Assembly: GCA_009695205.1 (NCBI GenBank)
Contig: SIBK01000045.1
Location: forward strand, 1-38,956
Origin: Pedosphaera sp.
Lineage (GTDB): Bacteria > Verrucomicrobiota > Verrucomicrobiia > Limisphaerales > UBA9464
Length of the DNA: 38,956 bases
Reading direction: 5' to 3'
The stretch's first letter is position 1. Each line of letters begins with the position of its first letter. The notes under the pieces were generated by a model, which saw nothing but the letters and a program-made list of their open reading frames with translations, had not been told where the DNA came from and did not search any database. Below, piece by piece: positions 1-9,339 of the stretch. Position numbers and translations under genes: made by a program.

Positions 1-157
1 TGGACAGTTGGAAGCTCGCTTCAAAGGCCGGGGTCAATTCTGCAAGCGTCCTGGCCTCCGCAGCCTAATAGCCGTCAACGTTCTTTTCAAAAATCACGAC
101 GAATCCATCCTTTGGAACTAAAAATCTCCAACAACTTCGGGATGCGCCCCGTCTCGG

Positions 158-580
158 TCAGATCGCCGTGGCCTTCAGGCCGTAGGTCTGCAGCGGCGAC
201 GGTTGGGGCACGGATGCCACGATCCAGTAGGGGGTGGATGCCGTCAGCGGCGTCGACACCGACGGCGTGTAACTGCTCAAAAGCGCCTCGAAGCTGGGGG
301 TGTCATTGCCGGTCAATACGGCGAGCGACGCTCCCGGAAGGCCATTGTTGTCGTCATAGAGCGACACCGAGAACCCGCCGCCACCATTGGCGATATTGAG
401 GAACTGCACGCCGATTTGTAGTGTGACGCTGAACAGAGTTGATGGGTCGGAGCCGGTGGTGAATGACTGGGCTATAGATTGACTTGGAACATCATTATTG
501 ACGATGACATCTCCAACGATGCTATTGGCCAAGTCGGACACTGAGACCGTTTGCGCATGGGTACTGGAGGCGACCGCCAA
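158..580 (-). pseudogene. Choice-of-anchor R domain protein, probably decayed
   Basis: The frame encodes a secreted beta-sandwich protein of the choice-of-anchor R type, with the features QSFTTGSDPSTLFSVTLQI, SLYDDNNGLPGASLAVL and TPYWIVASV. Such proteins normally run on for several dozen residues and often end in a PEP-CTERM anchor, but this one stops shortly after TPYWIVAS and no anchor is seen in any frame downstream. The N-terminus is also odd. The frame is open from base 655, and there it reads like a complete signal peptide (IKR, a hydrophobic stretch, then a possible AQ cleavage site near residue 36), yet the codon where ATG is expected is ATC. The only usual start is TTG at 580, which removes the charged n-region. 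Loss of both ends suggests a degenerating gene; a real TTG start or a sequencing error are the alternatives. Bases 1-157 downstream hold no supported gene. Confidence 0.5.
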
Positions 581-809
581 GGCGAACGCCAGAGTTGTGA
601 GCGCGGTTGAACCAGGCGCACGGAGAGTCCGTTTGATAGGTTGAGTTAGTTTGATGGGTTAACTTCGAACTTGTGACACCCATACAGGATCTGCGATGAT
701 CTACAAGCTAAATGCTTCGCGGGCAAAGGCCTAAAGGCCAGCCATCCCAATAGCCAGGGTTGAGCGAGACACTCCAGGAACCGAACGCAAATTCCCTTCA
801 CGGCGTCAC

Positions 810-3512
810 TCAATTTCCCGGGCTGACAATCCGGTAGATCTGAGAGTTCGCAGGTACGTTCAGAAAAAGTCCGGCCTCCGGATGCCGACCAGGCAATTCC
901 TGCAGGAGGCGAAACGGTGTCTCGGGCCCGGAAGCCGACCACAACTGATAGTGGCGATCGCTCCGGCCTGGCCAGCTAACGCGAACCAGTCCGGAAGAAA
1001 TGCTGGAAAGATCGGTGCGAAACAGCTCTTCATCTCTTGTTGGATCCGTGCCGATTAGCAGTTCATGCAAGGTATCGTTGCCGTCCCCGTCAAAATCCCC
1101 GGCAGGGCCTTCGCAGAGCGAGCCGAAGCGCGCCTGTTCCCAATCATCGGGCAACCCGTCGCCGTCCGTGTCGACAATCGTCACTCCACGCAGGAAAAGC
1201 TCGACCTGTTCCACACGGCCCTGCGAGCCCGGCCATTCATCCGTCACCGCCAGGGTCCAAGTCCCCTCGGTGCCCTCGAAAAAATGGTGAGTGGACCAAA
1301 ACGACTGTTCATCGGGCACCGGTTCCATCGCCATATTCTGCCGTTGGAGAATGCTGACTGTTCCCCGCGGGGATCGAACAGTGACACGCAGATCGGCTCG
1401 GCTCGGGTGGCTCCAGCGGATCCGCACCCCGACGTGCTCACAGTGTAGGGTGTTGGTGACCGCAAATTCATACCGGGCGGAATCGAGAGCCAGCTGTGCC
1501 GTCGCCTCCGGATGATCCTGCAACCAATTTTGCAAAGCCGCCCCATGCACCTGATCCACCAGGACCGCCGGAATGGGCGAAAACTCCGTCCCGGCGATGT
1601 AGCGGAAAAAACTGGGGGCACCCTTGGTCAATCGGCTGTCTCCTCCCTCGTTGTTGTGCAAGATGACGAACTCCGCCCCGCCCGCAGCCGCATTGGCAAT
1701 CTTGTCTTCAGAGGTGTTTCCGCCCCGCAAAATAAGGGCGGCGCTTCCCTTGAAAACGCTCCCAGCCGGTGCCCCTCCGACTCCAAAATCTCTCAAGGGC
1801 AGGACCGACGTGGGTGCATCCGGATGAAGACCTAGCCCGCCTGTCGCCGCAATACGCCGCAACATCTCTGGGACGTCAATCCCGGAAACTTTCACACACA
1901 GCGCATCATCTGGAATTTCGATGCGGTTTGTCGAAAAAAAACGGATGCACTCCAGGGGCGGACGAGGTCTCCAGGCGAGCGCTGTGCGAACCGCAATCGC
2001 CGCGTTGGGAATTCCAAAACCTAAATTGTGGCTGACGGGCAATCCGGCGGAATTGGTCCGCAAGTCCGGATCCGAAAGGTCGAGGTGCCGGCACGAGAGC
2101 AGCAGCGCCTGTTGGATGTCACGGATCGCCAAATCCGGCCGCACCGAAAGCATCAGAGCGACGATGCCTGCAATCTGCGCGCTGGCGGCAGACGTTCCCG
2201 AAAAGGCGGTGACCCCGACACAATAGTCTGCGAGTTCCCCGTCCCCGAAATGATTGATCCCGTTCCGACCAACCCGGTCTGTGGTAAACACGCCGCGCTC
2301 CCCGAACTCACTATCACCGCTCGGGGCGGCCAGGAGAAGACAGGCACCCGGCGAACTGTAGCTCGACACTCGCCCGTCCGATCTTGCAGCAGCCACGGAA
2401 ATGACGTCGGGATTCCGAGCGTATCCATCCTCATTAGCATCCCCCACTCCCAACCGAAAATCGAAGTCACGGTGACGTGCATTGCCGCCTCCCCGGACCA
2501 TGACAACACCGAGACCGTTCCGTCCGAATTGGACGGCATTTGTGATAGCGGTCTGTTCCAGGAGACTCGGTTCCAGGATGAAAAAATTTGCATTTCCCCA
2601 GCTGTGATTCTGGACGGGAACACTGTTCGAAAAACCCTGAAACATGTCGGCCAATTGTTCCTCGGTACCCAGCTCGCCCGCGGAATTGAATATGACCCAT
2701 GGAGCAATTCGCGCGGCAGGGGCGGCTCCCGAGCCGCCATGAGTGTTGTTAGCAGAGGCTGCGATCAAACCGGCCGTGGCGGTTCCGTGATATTCAAACA
2801 GCGCGGTATGCGAACCGCCCGGTGATTGCGAAAGATAATTGAAGCTGCGGTCATGCTGGATCTGCGCCGACAGGTCGGGATGGGTGGCCTCCAAGCCATC
2901 GTCACCCAGGCCCACCACAACACCTTCACCCCGGGTCACGGGCCACGCCCCACGAAGATTCAAATCGACCGAATTGGTGATCAGCCCAGCACCAGGAATC
3001 CGGTGATCGTAGTTCCACTGCCGAGGAAACTCGGGGTCCCGCAGATCGGCTGCGTACGCGTAAAGGAGTCGGGCGGTCCCGCGCCGCACGGGATGGGCGG
3101 CGTTCACCCCGGGTGCCGCGGCAAGCGACGCCGACTCCTGCACGGCGGTCTGGGCATCGGAACATTCGAGCAGGTACAGACCCGTCGAAAACGTCCGCAG
3201 GCGGCTCACAGGTCGATCAGCAATGAGTCGGTCCAGAACGGTCTCCGAGTCCACCGCGATGACTATTCTCCGGCCGAACCAAAATAAAGCGTGATCGCGC
3301 ACCCGCCGCCCCCGAATCCAGTCTTCGCCCACCCGCGCACGACTCACGGCACTGCTCGCAGAATGGGTTTCGAACTCAAATTCGTCCCGAGTTGGAAACC
3401 GGAAAGCAGTAAGCTCTGCCACCGATTCGACCGTACCAGCGCACGCCAGGACAAGCCCAACGAGCAAGACCAGCACCGGCCGCAACATTCGGAAGCGAAT
3501 AGACACACACAC
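810..3512 (-). CDS. Secreted kexin-like S8 serine peptidase with PA and P domains
   Basis: Secreted subtilisin-fold endopeptidase. The triad is visible in kexin-like context: Asp204 in GLGDDGLEATHPDLS, His242 in FEYHGTATAGLI, Ser441 in SGTSAASAQIAG, with oxyanion Asn344 in VRGGGN. The region before about residue 160 is a prodomain. After the catalytic domain come a PA-like domain (about 585-665, GGAEFVILHN), a proprotein-convertase P domain (about 680-775, GTWTLAVTDEWPGSQGRV), a calcium-binding TSP3-like segment (781-825, DTDGDGLPDDWE) and a C-terminal beta module ending YRIVSPGN. The longest frame starts at GTG 3512; an ATG nine codons in (3488) gives a cleaner signal peptide (MLRPVLVLLVGLVLACAG), and neither start has a strong ribosome site. 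It is divergent from the MFS gene. Function as an exported protease is secure; the substrate is unknown. Confidence 0.9.
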   Translation of the reverse strand: MCVSIRFRMLRPVLVLLVGLVLACAGTVESVAELTAFRFPTRDEFEFETHSASSAVSRARVGEDWIRGRRVRDHALFWFGRRIVIAVDSETVLDRLIADRPVSRLRTFSTGLYLLECSDAQTAVQESASLAAAPGVNAAHPVRRGTARLLYAYAADLRDPEFPRQWNYDHRIPGAGLITNSVDLNLRGAWPVTRGEGVVVGLGDDGLEATHPDLSAQIQHDRSFNYLSQSPGGSHTALFEYHGTATAGLIAASANNTHGGSGAAPAARIAPWVIFNSAGELGTEEQLADMFQGFSNSVPVQNHSWGNANFFILEPSLLEQTAITNAVQFGRNGLGVVMVRGGGNARHRDFDFRLGVGDANEDGYARNPDVISVAAARSDGRVSSYSSPGACLLLAAPSGDSEFGERGVFTTDRVGRNGINHFGDGELADYCVGVTAFSGTSAASAQIAGIVALMLSVRPDLAIRDIQQALLLSCRHLDLSDPDLRTNSAGLPVSHNLGFGIPNAAIAVRTALAWRPRPPLECIRFFSTNRIEIPDDALCVKVSGIDVPEMLRRIAATGGLGLHPDAPTSVLPLRDFGVGGAPAGSVFKGSAALILRGGNTSEDKIANAAAGGAEFVILHNNEGGDSRLTKGAPSFFRYIAGTEFSPIPAVLVDQVHGAALQNWLQDHPEATAQLALDSARYEFAVTNTLHCEHVGVRIRWSHPSRADLRVTVRSPRGTVSILQRQNMAMEPVPDEQSFWSTHHFFEGTEGTWTLAVTDEWPGSQGRVEQVELFLRGVTIVDTDGDGLPDDWEQARFGSLCEGPAGDFDGDGNDTLHELLIGTDPTRDEELFRTDLSSISSGLVRVSWPGRSDRHYQLWSASGPETPFRLLQELPGRHPEAGLFLNVPANSQIYRIVSPGN

Positions 3513-3839
3513 ACCTACCGCATAAAGCGATTGGGGACAAGCTCGCTTCCACCGTCAACCGTGGCCTGCTCTCACCAACAGAACCGACACAGTGGTGTTG
3601 TGGCGCACGGCAGAAATCGTGCTGCCGTATAGCAAATCTCCCGGGAACCGGTGTCCGCGAGCCGTCATTGCGATGAGATTGATTTCCCGTGAGGTTCGGC
3701 GTTGCGGTTGGCGCGCACGCTAAATCATCTCTCCTGCAACTCAATGACGAAATATCAACTGAGCGGACCCCCAGCCCGTCATTTTTGCCCGTAACAGATT
3801 GAAAGCGTACCACGGATCGGTCCATGGTGTCGGACTGCA
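3513..3839. other. Divergent intergenic region
   Basis: This 327-base gap separates the divergently transcribed S8 peptidase and MFS genes, so it must hold promoters for both. I see no convincing sigma70 hexamer pair, no palindrome and no small ORF with a ribosome site. Confidence 0.4.
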
Positions 3840-5393
3840 ATGAAAAATTCGACAAGCCCCGCAATGCCCTGGTGGCGCCATTTGAACCGTTATCACTGGT
3901 TCGTGCTCATGGTAGCCGCTCTCGGCTGGCTCTTTGACTGCCTCGATCAACAGCTTTTCAATCTTGCCCGTGTGCCGGCGATGAAAACGTTGCTGGTCGG
4001 CGCGGACGGCAAGGTGCCCGATCCAAAACTGGTCGCGGAATTTGGTGGTTATGCTACCAGCATTTTTCTCATCGGATGGGCCACGGGCGGCCTCACCTTT
4101 GGCATCTTAGGCGACCGGATCGGCCGTGCAAAAACGATGATGATAACCATCCTGATCTACTCGCTGTGCACGGGGTTGAGCGCACTGTCTCAAGGTTTCT
4201 GGGATTTTGCTTTCTATCGCTTCATCACGGGTCTCGGAGTCGGCGGGGAATTTGCCGTGGGTGTCGCGCTCGTCGCCGAAGTCATGCCGGACATCGCACG
4301 GCCCTATGCGCTCGGACTGCTTCAGGCTCTCTCCGCAGTCGGCAACGTCACCGCAGCCCTCGTCAGCATGTTTCTCGGTCATCTGGAGGAATCAGGGGCC
4401 ATTGCACACGCCTGGAAATGGATGTTTCTGATCGGGGCATTCCCCGCGCTTCTGGCGCTTCTGGTTCGCGCCCGCCTAAAGGAGCCGGAACGGTGGAGAG
4501 CGTTGAAAGCGGCTGGAAAAATCTCCGCCTCGGCCGGTTCATATGCTGCGCTTTTCGGGAATCCAAACTGGAAACCGCCCGCTGGAATCGCCATCGGTGC
4601 GGTGGCATCGATTCTACTGATCGCCTTTGCGGCCCCCTCCACGTTTCCCAAATTGGCTGTAAATCTCGGATTGGCTTTGCTGGCGGTTGCAGCGGGCTTG
4701 GTGATGATGCTCGCTGGAGGTGGCGACACCCGATGGAGACGGAATTCGCTGGTGGGCGTCCTGCTTGCCTGCGCCGGGGTCATTGGCCTGTGGGGTATCG
4801 GTTTCTTTAGCATCGACCTTCAGAGATCCGTTCTCCAAAAAACATTTCAAGCCCAGGGATTTGCGGGTAAGGAACTCGCCGGTAAACTCACCTACTGGTC
4901 GGGAATCACATCGATTGTCCTCAATTCCGGCGCCTTTTGCGGTATGCTCGTCTTCAGCATGGTGACCCAACGGATTGGTCGCCGCCCCGCTCTTGCAGCC
5001 GCGTTCGTCCTGGCACTGATCAGTACTGCTGCAACATTCTGGGGCTACCGCTCGATCAACGATCTGTGGCTCATCTTCGTCATGGGATTCTGCCAATTGT
5101 CCCTGTTTGCGGGCTATGCCATCTATTTTCCCGAACTCTTTCCCACACACCTCCGAAGCACAGGGACCTCGTTTTGCTATAACGTGGGGCGGTTCGCCGC
5201 CGCCTCCGGGCCGGCGCTGCTTGGCTTGCTGACCAGCCGTATATTCACCGTGGAACGCGGCTATCCCGAGGGGATGCGCAATGCGGGGCTGGCCATGTGC
5301 GCGATCTTTCTCCTGGGCCTGTTCGTCCTGCCATTCGCTCCCGAAACCAAGGGTCAACCCCTCCCGGAAGAGGATCAGGGTTTCGCTCATTGA
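3840..5393 (+). CDS. MFS transporter, metabolite:H+ symporter-like
   Basis: Inner-membrane major facilitator superfamily permease of 517 residues. The signature loop between TM2 and TM3 is clear (GILGDRIGRAKTM), followed by FYRFITGLGVGGEFAVGVALVAE, typical of the sugar/carboxylate MHS-SHS branch, and in the second half YFPELFPTHLRSTGTSFCYN, also diagnostic of that branch. It is longer than the usual 400-450 residues because the central region (about 245-300) carries two extra hydrophobic segments (GIAIGAVASILLIAFAAP and LGLALLAVAAGLVMMLAGG) before the normal TM7, suggesting 14 rather than 12 membrane helices. The ATG at 3840 is the natural start, giving a short hydrophilic N-terminus before TM1. 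It stands alone and is convergent with the beta-propeller gene. Substrate cannot be told from sequence. Confidence 0.9.
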   Translation: MKNSTSPAMPWWRHLNRYHWFVLMVAALGWLFDCLDQQLFNLARVPAMKTLLVGADGKVPDPKLVAEFGGYATSIFLIGWATGGLTFGILGDRIGRAKTMMITILIYSLCTGLSALSQGFWDFAFYRFITGLGVGGEFAVGVALVAEVMPDIARPYALGLLQALSAVGNVTAALVSMFLGHLEESGAIAHAWKWMFLIGAFPALLALLVRARLKEPERWRALKAAGKISASAGSYAALFGNPNWKPPAGIAIGAVASILLIAFAAPSTFPKLAVNLGLALLAVAAGLVMMLAGGGDTRWRRNSLVGVLLACAGVIGLWGIGFFSIDLQRSVLQKTFQAQGFAGKELAGKLTYWSGITSIVLNSGAFCGMLVFSMVTQRIGRRPALAAAFVLALISTAATFWGYRSINDLWLIFVMGFCQLSLFAGYAIYFPELFPTHLRSTGTSFCYNVGRFAAASGPALLGLLTSRIFTVERGYPEGMRNAGLAMCAIFLLGLFVLPFAPETKGQPLPEEDQGFAH

Positions 5394-5536
5394 ACGTAGC
5401 TAGCCCGAGAATTGACCGCCCGTTGCGCCGAGGAAGGACCTGTTCAATCGTTCGAGGGATGAAGAGGTAAGATATGCGTCATGGATGGCATGGGAGTGAC
5501 ATACTGTGAACGGCAACCAACCGCGCTGCGCTGGAG

Positions 5537-6913
5537 TTATCCGGCGAAATCCAGGCAGACCAATCGATCTTCGCATCGCAAGTACAAGCGTTTGTCGCTG
5601 AGAACCGGGGCGGCCCAGCACGGAAAATGAAGCGAAGGCACCTGCCATCGTGAGATTTCTTCGCATTTCACAGGGTTGGGAGCAAACAAACCCAGCAGCC
5701 CACCTTCACCCAGCGCAATCAACTTTCCATCCGCGCGAATGAAAGACCCGCGCCCGAACACAGGGGGTTGAGCAAGCGAATGCGGCGCCCATCGCTCGTC
5801 CCGATCCCACTTTAATTTGCCAGTCTCCAGTTCCACACAGCGAAGACGGGCATCGGGCTCATTCCGTCCGGAGAATCCATAAAGATGGCCGTCGATCAGC
5901 ATCGGCTGACTCCAATGCATTTCGAGGGAAGTTCCCTTCCAAAGCTCCTCCAGGGGAGCCGGCTCTGGCTTCGCCCGAAGCAGGAGGGACCCGGATCGAA
6001 AGTAGGCGCTCGAAATTAGCACCCGATCTCCCACCGCCACAGGTGTCATCGCATTGACGGAGTCATCCACGCGAGCTCGGAACCAACGGCGATACAACAC
6101 GCGTCCGTCCGTCGGATCCAACCCCACCAATCCCTGCCGCATCACGCACCAAGCCAAGCGGTGGCCAAAAAGCGTGCTCACGACCGGTGTTGAATAGCTC
6201 GCCGATTTTTCCTCGGAATTCCAGACGACCGGCGGTTCTCCCGGCCAATCCCGTTTGGGGGTGCCATCCCAGGTTTTCGAGCCGACGCTCTGCCACCGTG
6301 TCTTCCCGGTAGCCACTTCAAATGCCACCATACCGGCGTCCGGTTGCCCACCCACCATCACCAACAGCAATTCCCCCTCCAGCACCGGCGTGCTGCCCAC
6401 TCCAAAAAAAGCCTCTGGCACCGCAAAATCCTTGCTTGTGCTGCGCGCCCAAAGCACAGAGCCATCGGCTATGTTGAGGCAAACGATCTGACCCTCGGCT
6501 CCCAGCGTAATGCAACGGTTTGAAGTTAACAGGGGCGAAGACCGCGGCCCGTTGTTATAGCCATAGGGATCCTGGTACCGACTCGCATAGGCGTAACGCC
6601 ATCGCAAACGGCCAGTCACGGCATCCATGCATTCGACAACTTCTTGGTTACCCTGACGATGAAACACGACGAGCTTTCCGTCGCGAACCGACGGGGCGCT
6701 GTACCCGGTGCCGACTGCTCTTTCCCAAACCTGAACCGGGCCATTGGTCGGCAGCCGATTTAGGAGGCCGGTTTCCTGCGAAACACCATTGCCATTAAGT
6801 CCAAGAAAACAGGGCCAGTTGTCGGCGTGGCTGATCGCAGAAGCCAGAAGCACGCTCAGTGTCGCCAGCATGGCGGCGGCCAGACGACGTCCAGTGGCGC
6901 AAGTCTGTTGCAC
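5537..6913 (-). CDS. Secreted PQQ-type beta-propeller protein
   Basis: Eight-bladed-type beta-propeller of the PQQ/BamB-like repeat family. Blades are marked by the recurring patterns VVECMDAVTGRLRWRY, IVCLNIADGSVLWARS, MVAFEVATGKTRWQ and LRCVELETGKLKWDRD. The mature protein begins NWPCFLGLNGNGVS, a start common in planctomycete and verrucomicrobial members. The frame is open to GTG 7207, but the part before base 6913 does not look like protein. GTG 6913 has GAGG a few bases upstream and gives a proper signal peptide (QQTCATGRRLAAAM, hydrophobic core, SHA cleavage); ATG 6871 is the alternative and ATG 7012 is less likely. No PQQ-dehydrogenase active-site residues are recognisable, so a binding or scaffold role is more likely than catalysis. 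Confidence 0.85.
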   Translation of the reverse strand: MQQTCATGRRLAAAMLATLSVLLASAISHADNWPCFLGLNGNGVSQETGLLNRLPTNGPVQVWERAVGTGYSAPSVRDGKLVVFHRQGNQEVVECMDAVTGRLRWRYAYASRYQDPYGYNNGPRSSPLLTSNRCITLGAEGQIVCLNIADGSVLWARSTSKDFAVPEAFFGVGSTPVLEGELLLVMVGGQPDAGMVAFEVATGKTRWQSVGSKTWDGTPKRDWPGEPPVVWNSEEKSASYSTPVVSTLFGHRLAWCVMRQGLVGLDPTDGRVLYRRWFRARVDDSVNAMTPVAVGDRVLISSAYFRSGSLLLRAKPEPAPLEELWKGTSLEMHWSQPMLIDGHLYGFSGRNEPDARLRCVELETGKLKWDRDERWAPHSLAQPPVFGRGSFIRADGKLIALGEGGLLGLFAPNPVKCEEISRWQVPSLHFPCWAAPVLSDKRLYLRCEDRLVCLDFAG

Positions 6914-7214
6914 CCGTCGCCTCAGCCCTCGAGCGCCTGTCCGATGCCAAGCTTCTAAACAAACACTCGACCAAGCCCTGCCGCCTCCCAAATTCTCGAA
7001 ATCAATGTGCATTCCTCGTATTCCGCCCGGAACTGGCCCCAACGCAATCCGGAAAACCACAAAAACGCGACGCCTCCCGCCCGAGCCAACTCCGACGAGC
7101 ATCGGGACGAATGAGGCGAAGCCACCATCCTCCGAAATCTCTTTCGGAGTTTTGAAACAGGATCCCGCGATCCGAAGACTATTGGGGGTGCGGCATCGCC
7201 ACCCCACCGGGACA

Positions 7215-7370
7215 CTACTCCCAGGTCCAGTCTATGTGCTTAATTAGCTCCCGCGTCTTGCGCCGCTCGTAGCGGTTTTTTTGGGGCTTCCGGGGACGGT
7301 CACTTAACGCCCGGAAGGGGTGGCGGTTGTCACGCAATACCTCAGCTGCGAGGTCGTCTGTCTTGGTCAT
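7215..7370 (-). CDS. Small 51-residue hydrophilic protein, unknown
   Basis: A short frame between the ABC exporter and the beta-propeller gene begins ATG 7370 with AAAGG eight bases upstream and ends TAG at 7215. The product (starts MTKTDDLAAEVLRDNRHPF, ends RELIKHIDWTWE) is very basic and polar, with a central RPRKPQKNRYERRKTRE stretch, no membrane segment and no Cys. Most codons end in G or C like the neighbours, and stop-free spacing plus the ribosome site favour a real gene, but I recognise no family. A plus-strand hairpin with seven T lies inside it. It is 140 bases downstream of the ABC gene on the same strand and might be read from the same transcript. Confidence 0.45.
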   Translation of the reverse strand: MTKTDDLAAEVLRDNRHPFRALSDRPRKPQKNRYERRKTRELIKHIDWTWE

Positions 7371-7510
7371 AGAGGGCCTTTCGGAGACTGCCGGCTGAAC
7401 CTACAGCGGGCCGTGACTCGCGGCCTGTCGGGGTGCAGCCACTATACTGACACAAGTAACGCCCCTAAGTTCAACCGGATGGCGAAAAAGTCAAGGCTAC
7501 GATTCCTGGC

Positions 7511-9316
7511 TCACACGTGACGGGCAAATTCGGAATGCAATTCCGCATACTCGCCACCCTTGGCCAACAGCTCGTCGTGGGTGCCTTGTTCAACTATCCT
7601 GCCCTTTTGCAGGACAAGAATCCGGTCGGCCTTCCGGACGGTGCTCAGACGATGAGCGATCACAATCGATGTCCGCCGCTCAAACAGACGTTCCAGGGCA
7701 CTCTGCACCAGGGCTTCCGTCTGCGGATCCACCGCACTCGTGGCCTCATCTAATATCAGAATCCGAGAACATGCCACAAGCGCGCGGGTAAAACACAGCA
7801 ACTGACGCTCGCCCGCACTAAAGTTCCCGCCCCGCTCAGAAACCTTGGTTTTGTATCCGTCGGAAAGACGGAGGATCGTATCGTTCGTTCCCAATGCCGT
7901 TGCAGCCCGCACCACCTCGTCATCCGTGGCTCCCGACTTACCGTATTTGAGGTTTTCCATTACGGTTCCGGAAAATAGAAAGTTATCCTGGGTCACAACT
8001 CCGATCTGCTTGTGCAGCGACTGCAAGGTCACAGTTGCAATGTCCACGCCATCCAGCAGGATCCGGCCTCGTTGAGGTTCATAGAACCGGGAAAGCAGGC
8101 TGATGATCGTGGTCTTACCAGAGCCTGTCGTCCCTACCAGGGCAATGGTTTCACCCGGTTTTGCCTGGAAACTAATATCCTCCAGTATCCACCGATCCTC
8201 CGGGGTGGATTCGTACCGCATCCAAATATTCTCGAATTGCACCCCTCCCTCCAGAGGCAATAGGGGTGTTGCGTCCGGGTGATCTCGAATCTGCGGCCGC
8301 GTGTCGAGCAGCTGAAAGATTCGTTCCGCGCTCGCCGCCGTCGAAAGCACGGCGTTGTAAAGGTCTCCCATCGTGTGTATCGGCCCGAAGAACATGCCGA
8401 TATAGAGAATGTACGCCGCCAGCGCACCGACGGTGATCTCTCGACGAAAAACGAGGTGACCGCCATAGCCAAGAACAATGGCAATCCCTAAGCCGCTGAG
8501 GAATCCGACCACTGGCATGTACGTGTGGAACACACGCGCCGCCACCAGCACCCGCCGGCCATAATCGTCATGAACCTGACGAAAGCGGCCCAGGTTCACC
8601 GACTCCCTCGCAAAAGATTGCACAACGCGGACTCCATGAATGTTTTCTGCGAGAGAGGCCGTGATACGTGAGGAAATTCGCCGCATCTCCCGATACGCCT
8701 CAATTCCATGTTGATGGAAAAGTCGCGTTGCATAGGCAAGGACCGGAAGGACCATTCCCACCGCCAGGCACAGCCTCCAGTCGTAGTGGAGCATCAGGAT
8801 GACCACCCCAACAAGAGTGAGAGCGCTCGACAACAATTGGCTCGCCCCCCAAGTAAGAATGCGATCAAGCGATTCAATGTCGGAATCGGCGCGTGATATA
8901 ATCCTTCCTTGATGGGTTTTGTCGAAATAGCTCAGGGACAAGCGCTGGATGTGCTCAAAGACGGCCAACCTCAAATCGTTCATAGCGCCTTGCCCGATGT
9001 GGATGGCGCTCCGTACCTGAACCGCAGAAAGTCCCCAACCCGCAAGAAGGTTCAACAAGTATAAAACGGAGATCAAAATCAAACCGCGCGAAGCGACCCC
9101 CGGTGATTCGGCATGGCCCAAGTGACGATCAATACCCACTTGGATCAGGTAAGGACCGAAAAGCGATGAGACGGTGGCGATCACCGTCTGGATTAAATTC
9201 CACCAAAGCATCCGGCGATAAGGGCGCAGCCACGCGAGGAGTCGGGCAAAGGTCGCACGCGACATTTGCTTTTGAGTAAACGCCTCCTCCAACTCCAGTT
9301 CCTCCAAAGTGGACAT
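7511..9316 (-). CDS. ABC exporter, MsbA-type half-transporter
   Basis: A fused membrane-plus-ATPase half-transporter of 601 residues, the normal length. The type-1 transmembrane domain spans about residues 35-320, with coupling-helix context YFDKTHQGRIISRADSDI. The nucleotide-binding domain has Walker A GTTGSGKTT (395-403), the Q-loop VTQDNFLFSG, an ABC signature NFSAGERQL (498-506, a variant of LSGGQ), Walker B ILILDE (519-524) and the H-loop His555 in IAHRLSTV. It would export a lipid, drug or peptide as a homodimer, or as a heterodimer with a partner not seen here. The start lies 23 bases after the PfkB stop, so it is the last or near-last gene of the long minus-strand operon. No C39 peptidase domain is fused to it. 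Confidence 0.93.
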   Translation of the reverse strand: MSTLEELELEEAFTQKQMSRATFARLLAWLRPYRRMLWWNLIQTVIATVSSLFGPYLIQVGIDRHLGHAESPGVASRGLILISVLYLLNLLAGWGLSAVQVRSAIHIGQGAMNDLRLAVFEHIQRLSLSYFDKTHQGRIISRADSDIESLDRILTWGASQLLSSALTLVGVVILMLHYDWRLCLAVGMVLPVLAYATRLFHQHGIEAYREMRRISSRITASLAENIHGVRVVQSFARESVNLGRFRQVHDDYGRRVLVAARVFHTYMPVVGFLSGLGIAIVLGYGGHLVFRREITVGALAAYILYIGMFFGPIHTMGDLYNAVLSTAASAERIFQLLDTRPQIRDHPDATPLLPLEGGVQFENIWMRYESTPEDRWILEDISFQAKPGETIALVGTTGSGKTTIISLLSRFYEPQRGRILLDGVDIATVTLQSLHKQIGVVTQDNFLFSGTVMENLKYGKSGATDDEVVRAATALGTNDTILRLSDGYKTKVSERGGNFSAGERQLLCFTRALVACSRILILDEATSAVDPQTEALVQSALERLFERRTSIVIAHRLSTVRKADRILVLQKGRIVEQGTHDELLAKGGEYAELHSEFARHV

Positions 9317-9339
9317 GGGCTAATTGAAATTGAAACAGA

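Noticed and set aside
2028..2825. 265-codon open frame on the plus strand
   Set aside because: It is antisense to the S8 peptidase, whose catalytic motifs are clear, and its translation has no recognisable domain.
3376..3864. 162-codon minus-strand frame spanning the divergent promoter region
   Set aside because: It overlaps the starts of both the S8 peptidase and the MFS transporter, and its sequence shows no motif.
4614..5390. 258-codon open frame antisense to the MFS gene
   Set aside because: Shadow frame of a GC-rich transporter gene; low-complexity Glu/Gln/Gly-rich product without family resemblance.
7263..7282. CCGC-TCGTA-GCGG hairpin followed by seven T on the plus strand, like a terminator
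   Set aside because: There is no plus-strand gene upstream that it could end, the stem is only four pairs, and it lies inside the minus-strand 51-residue ORF.
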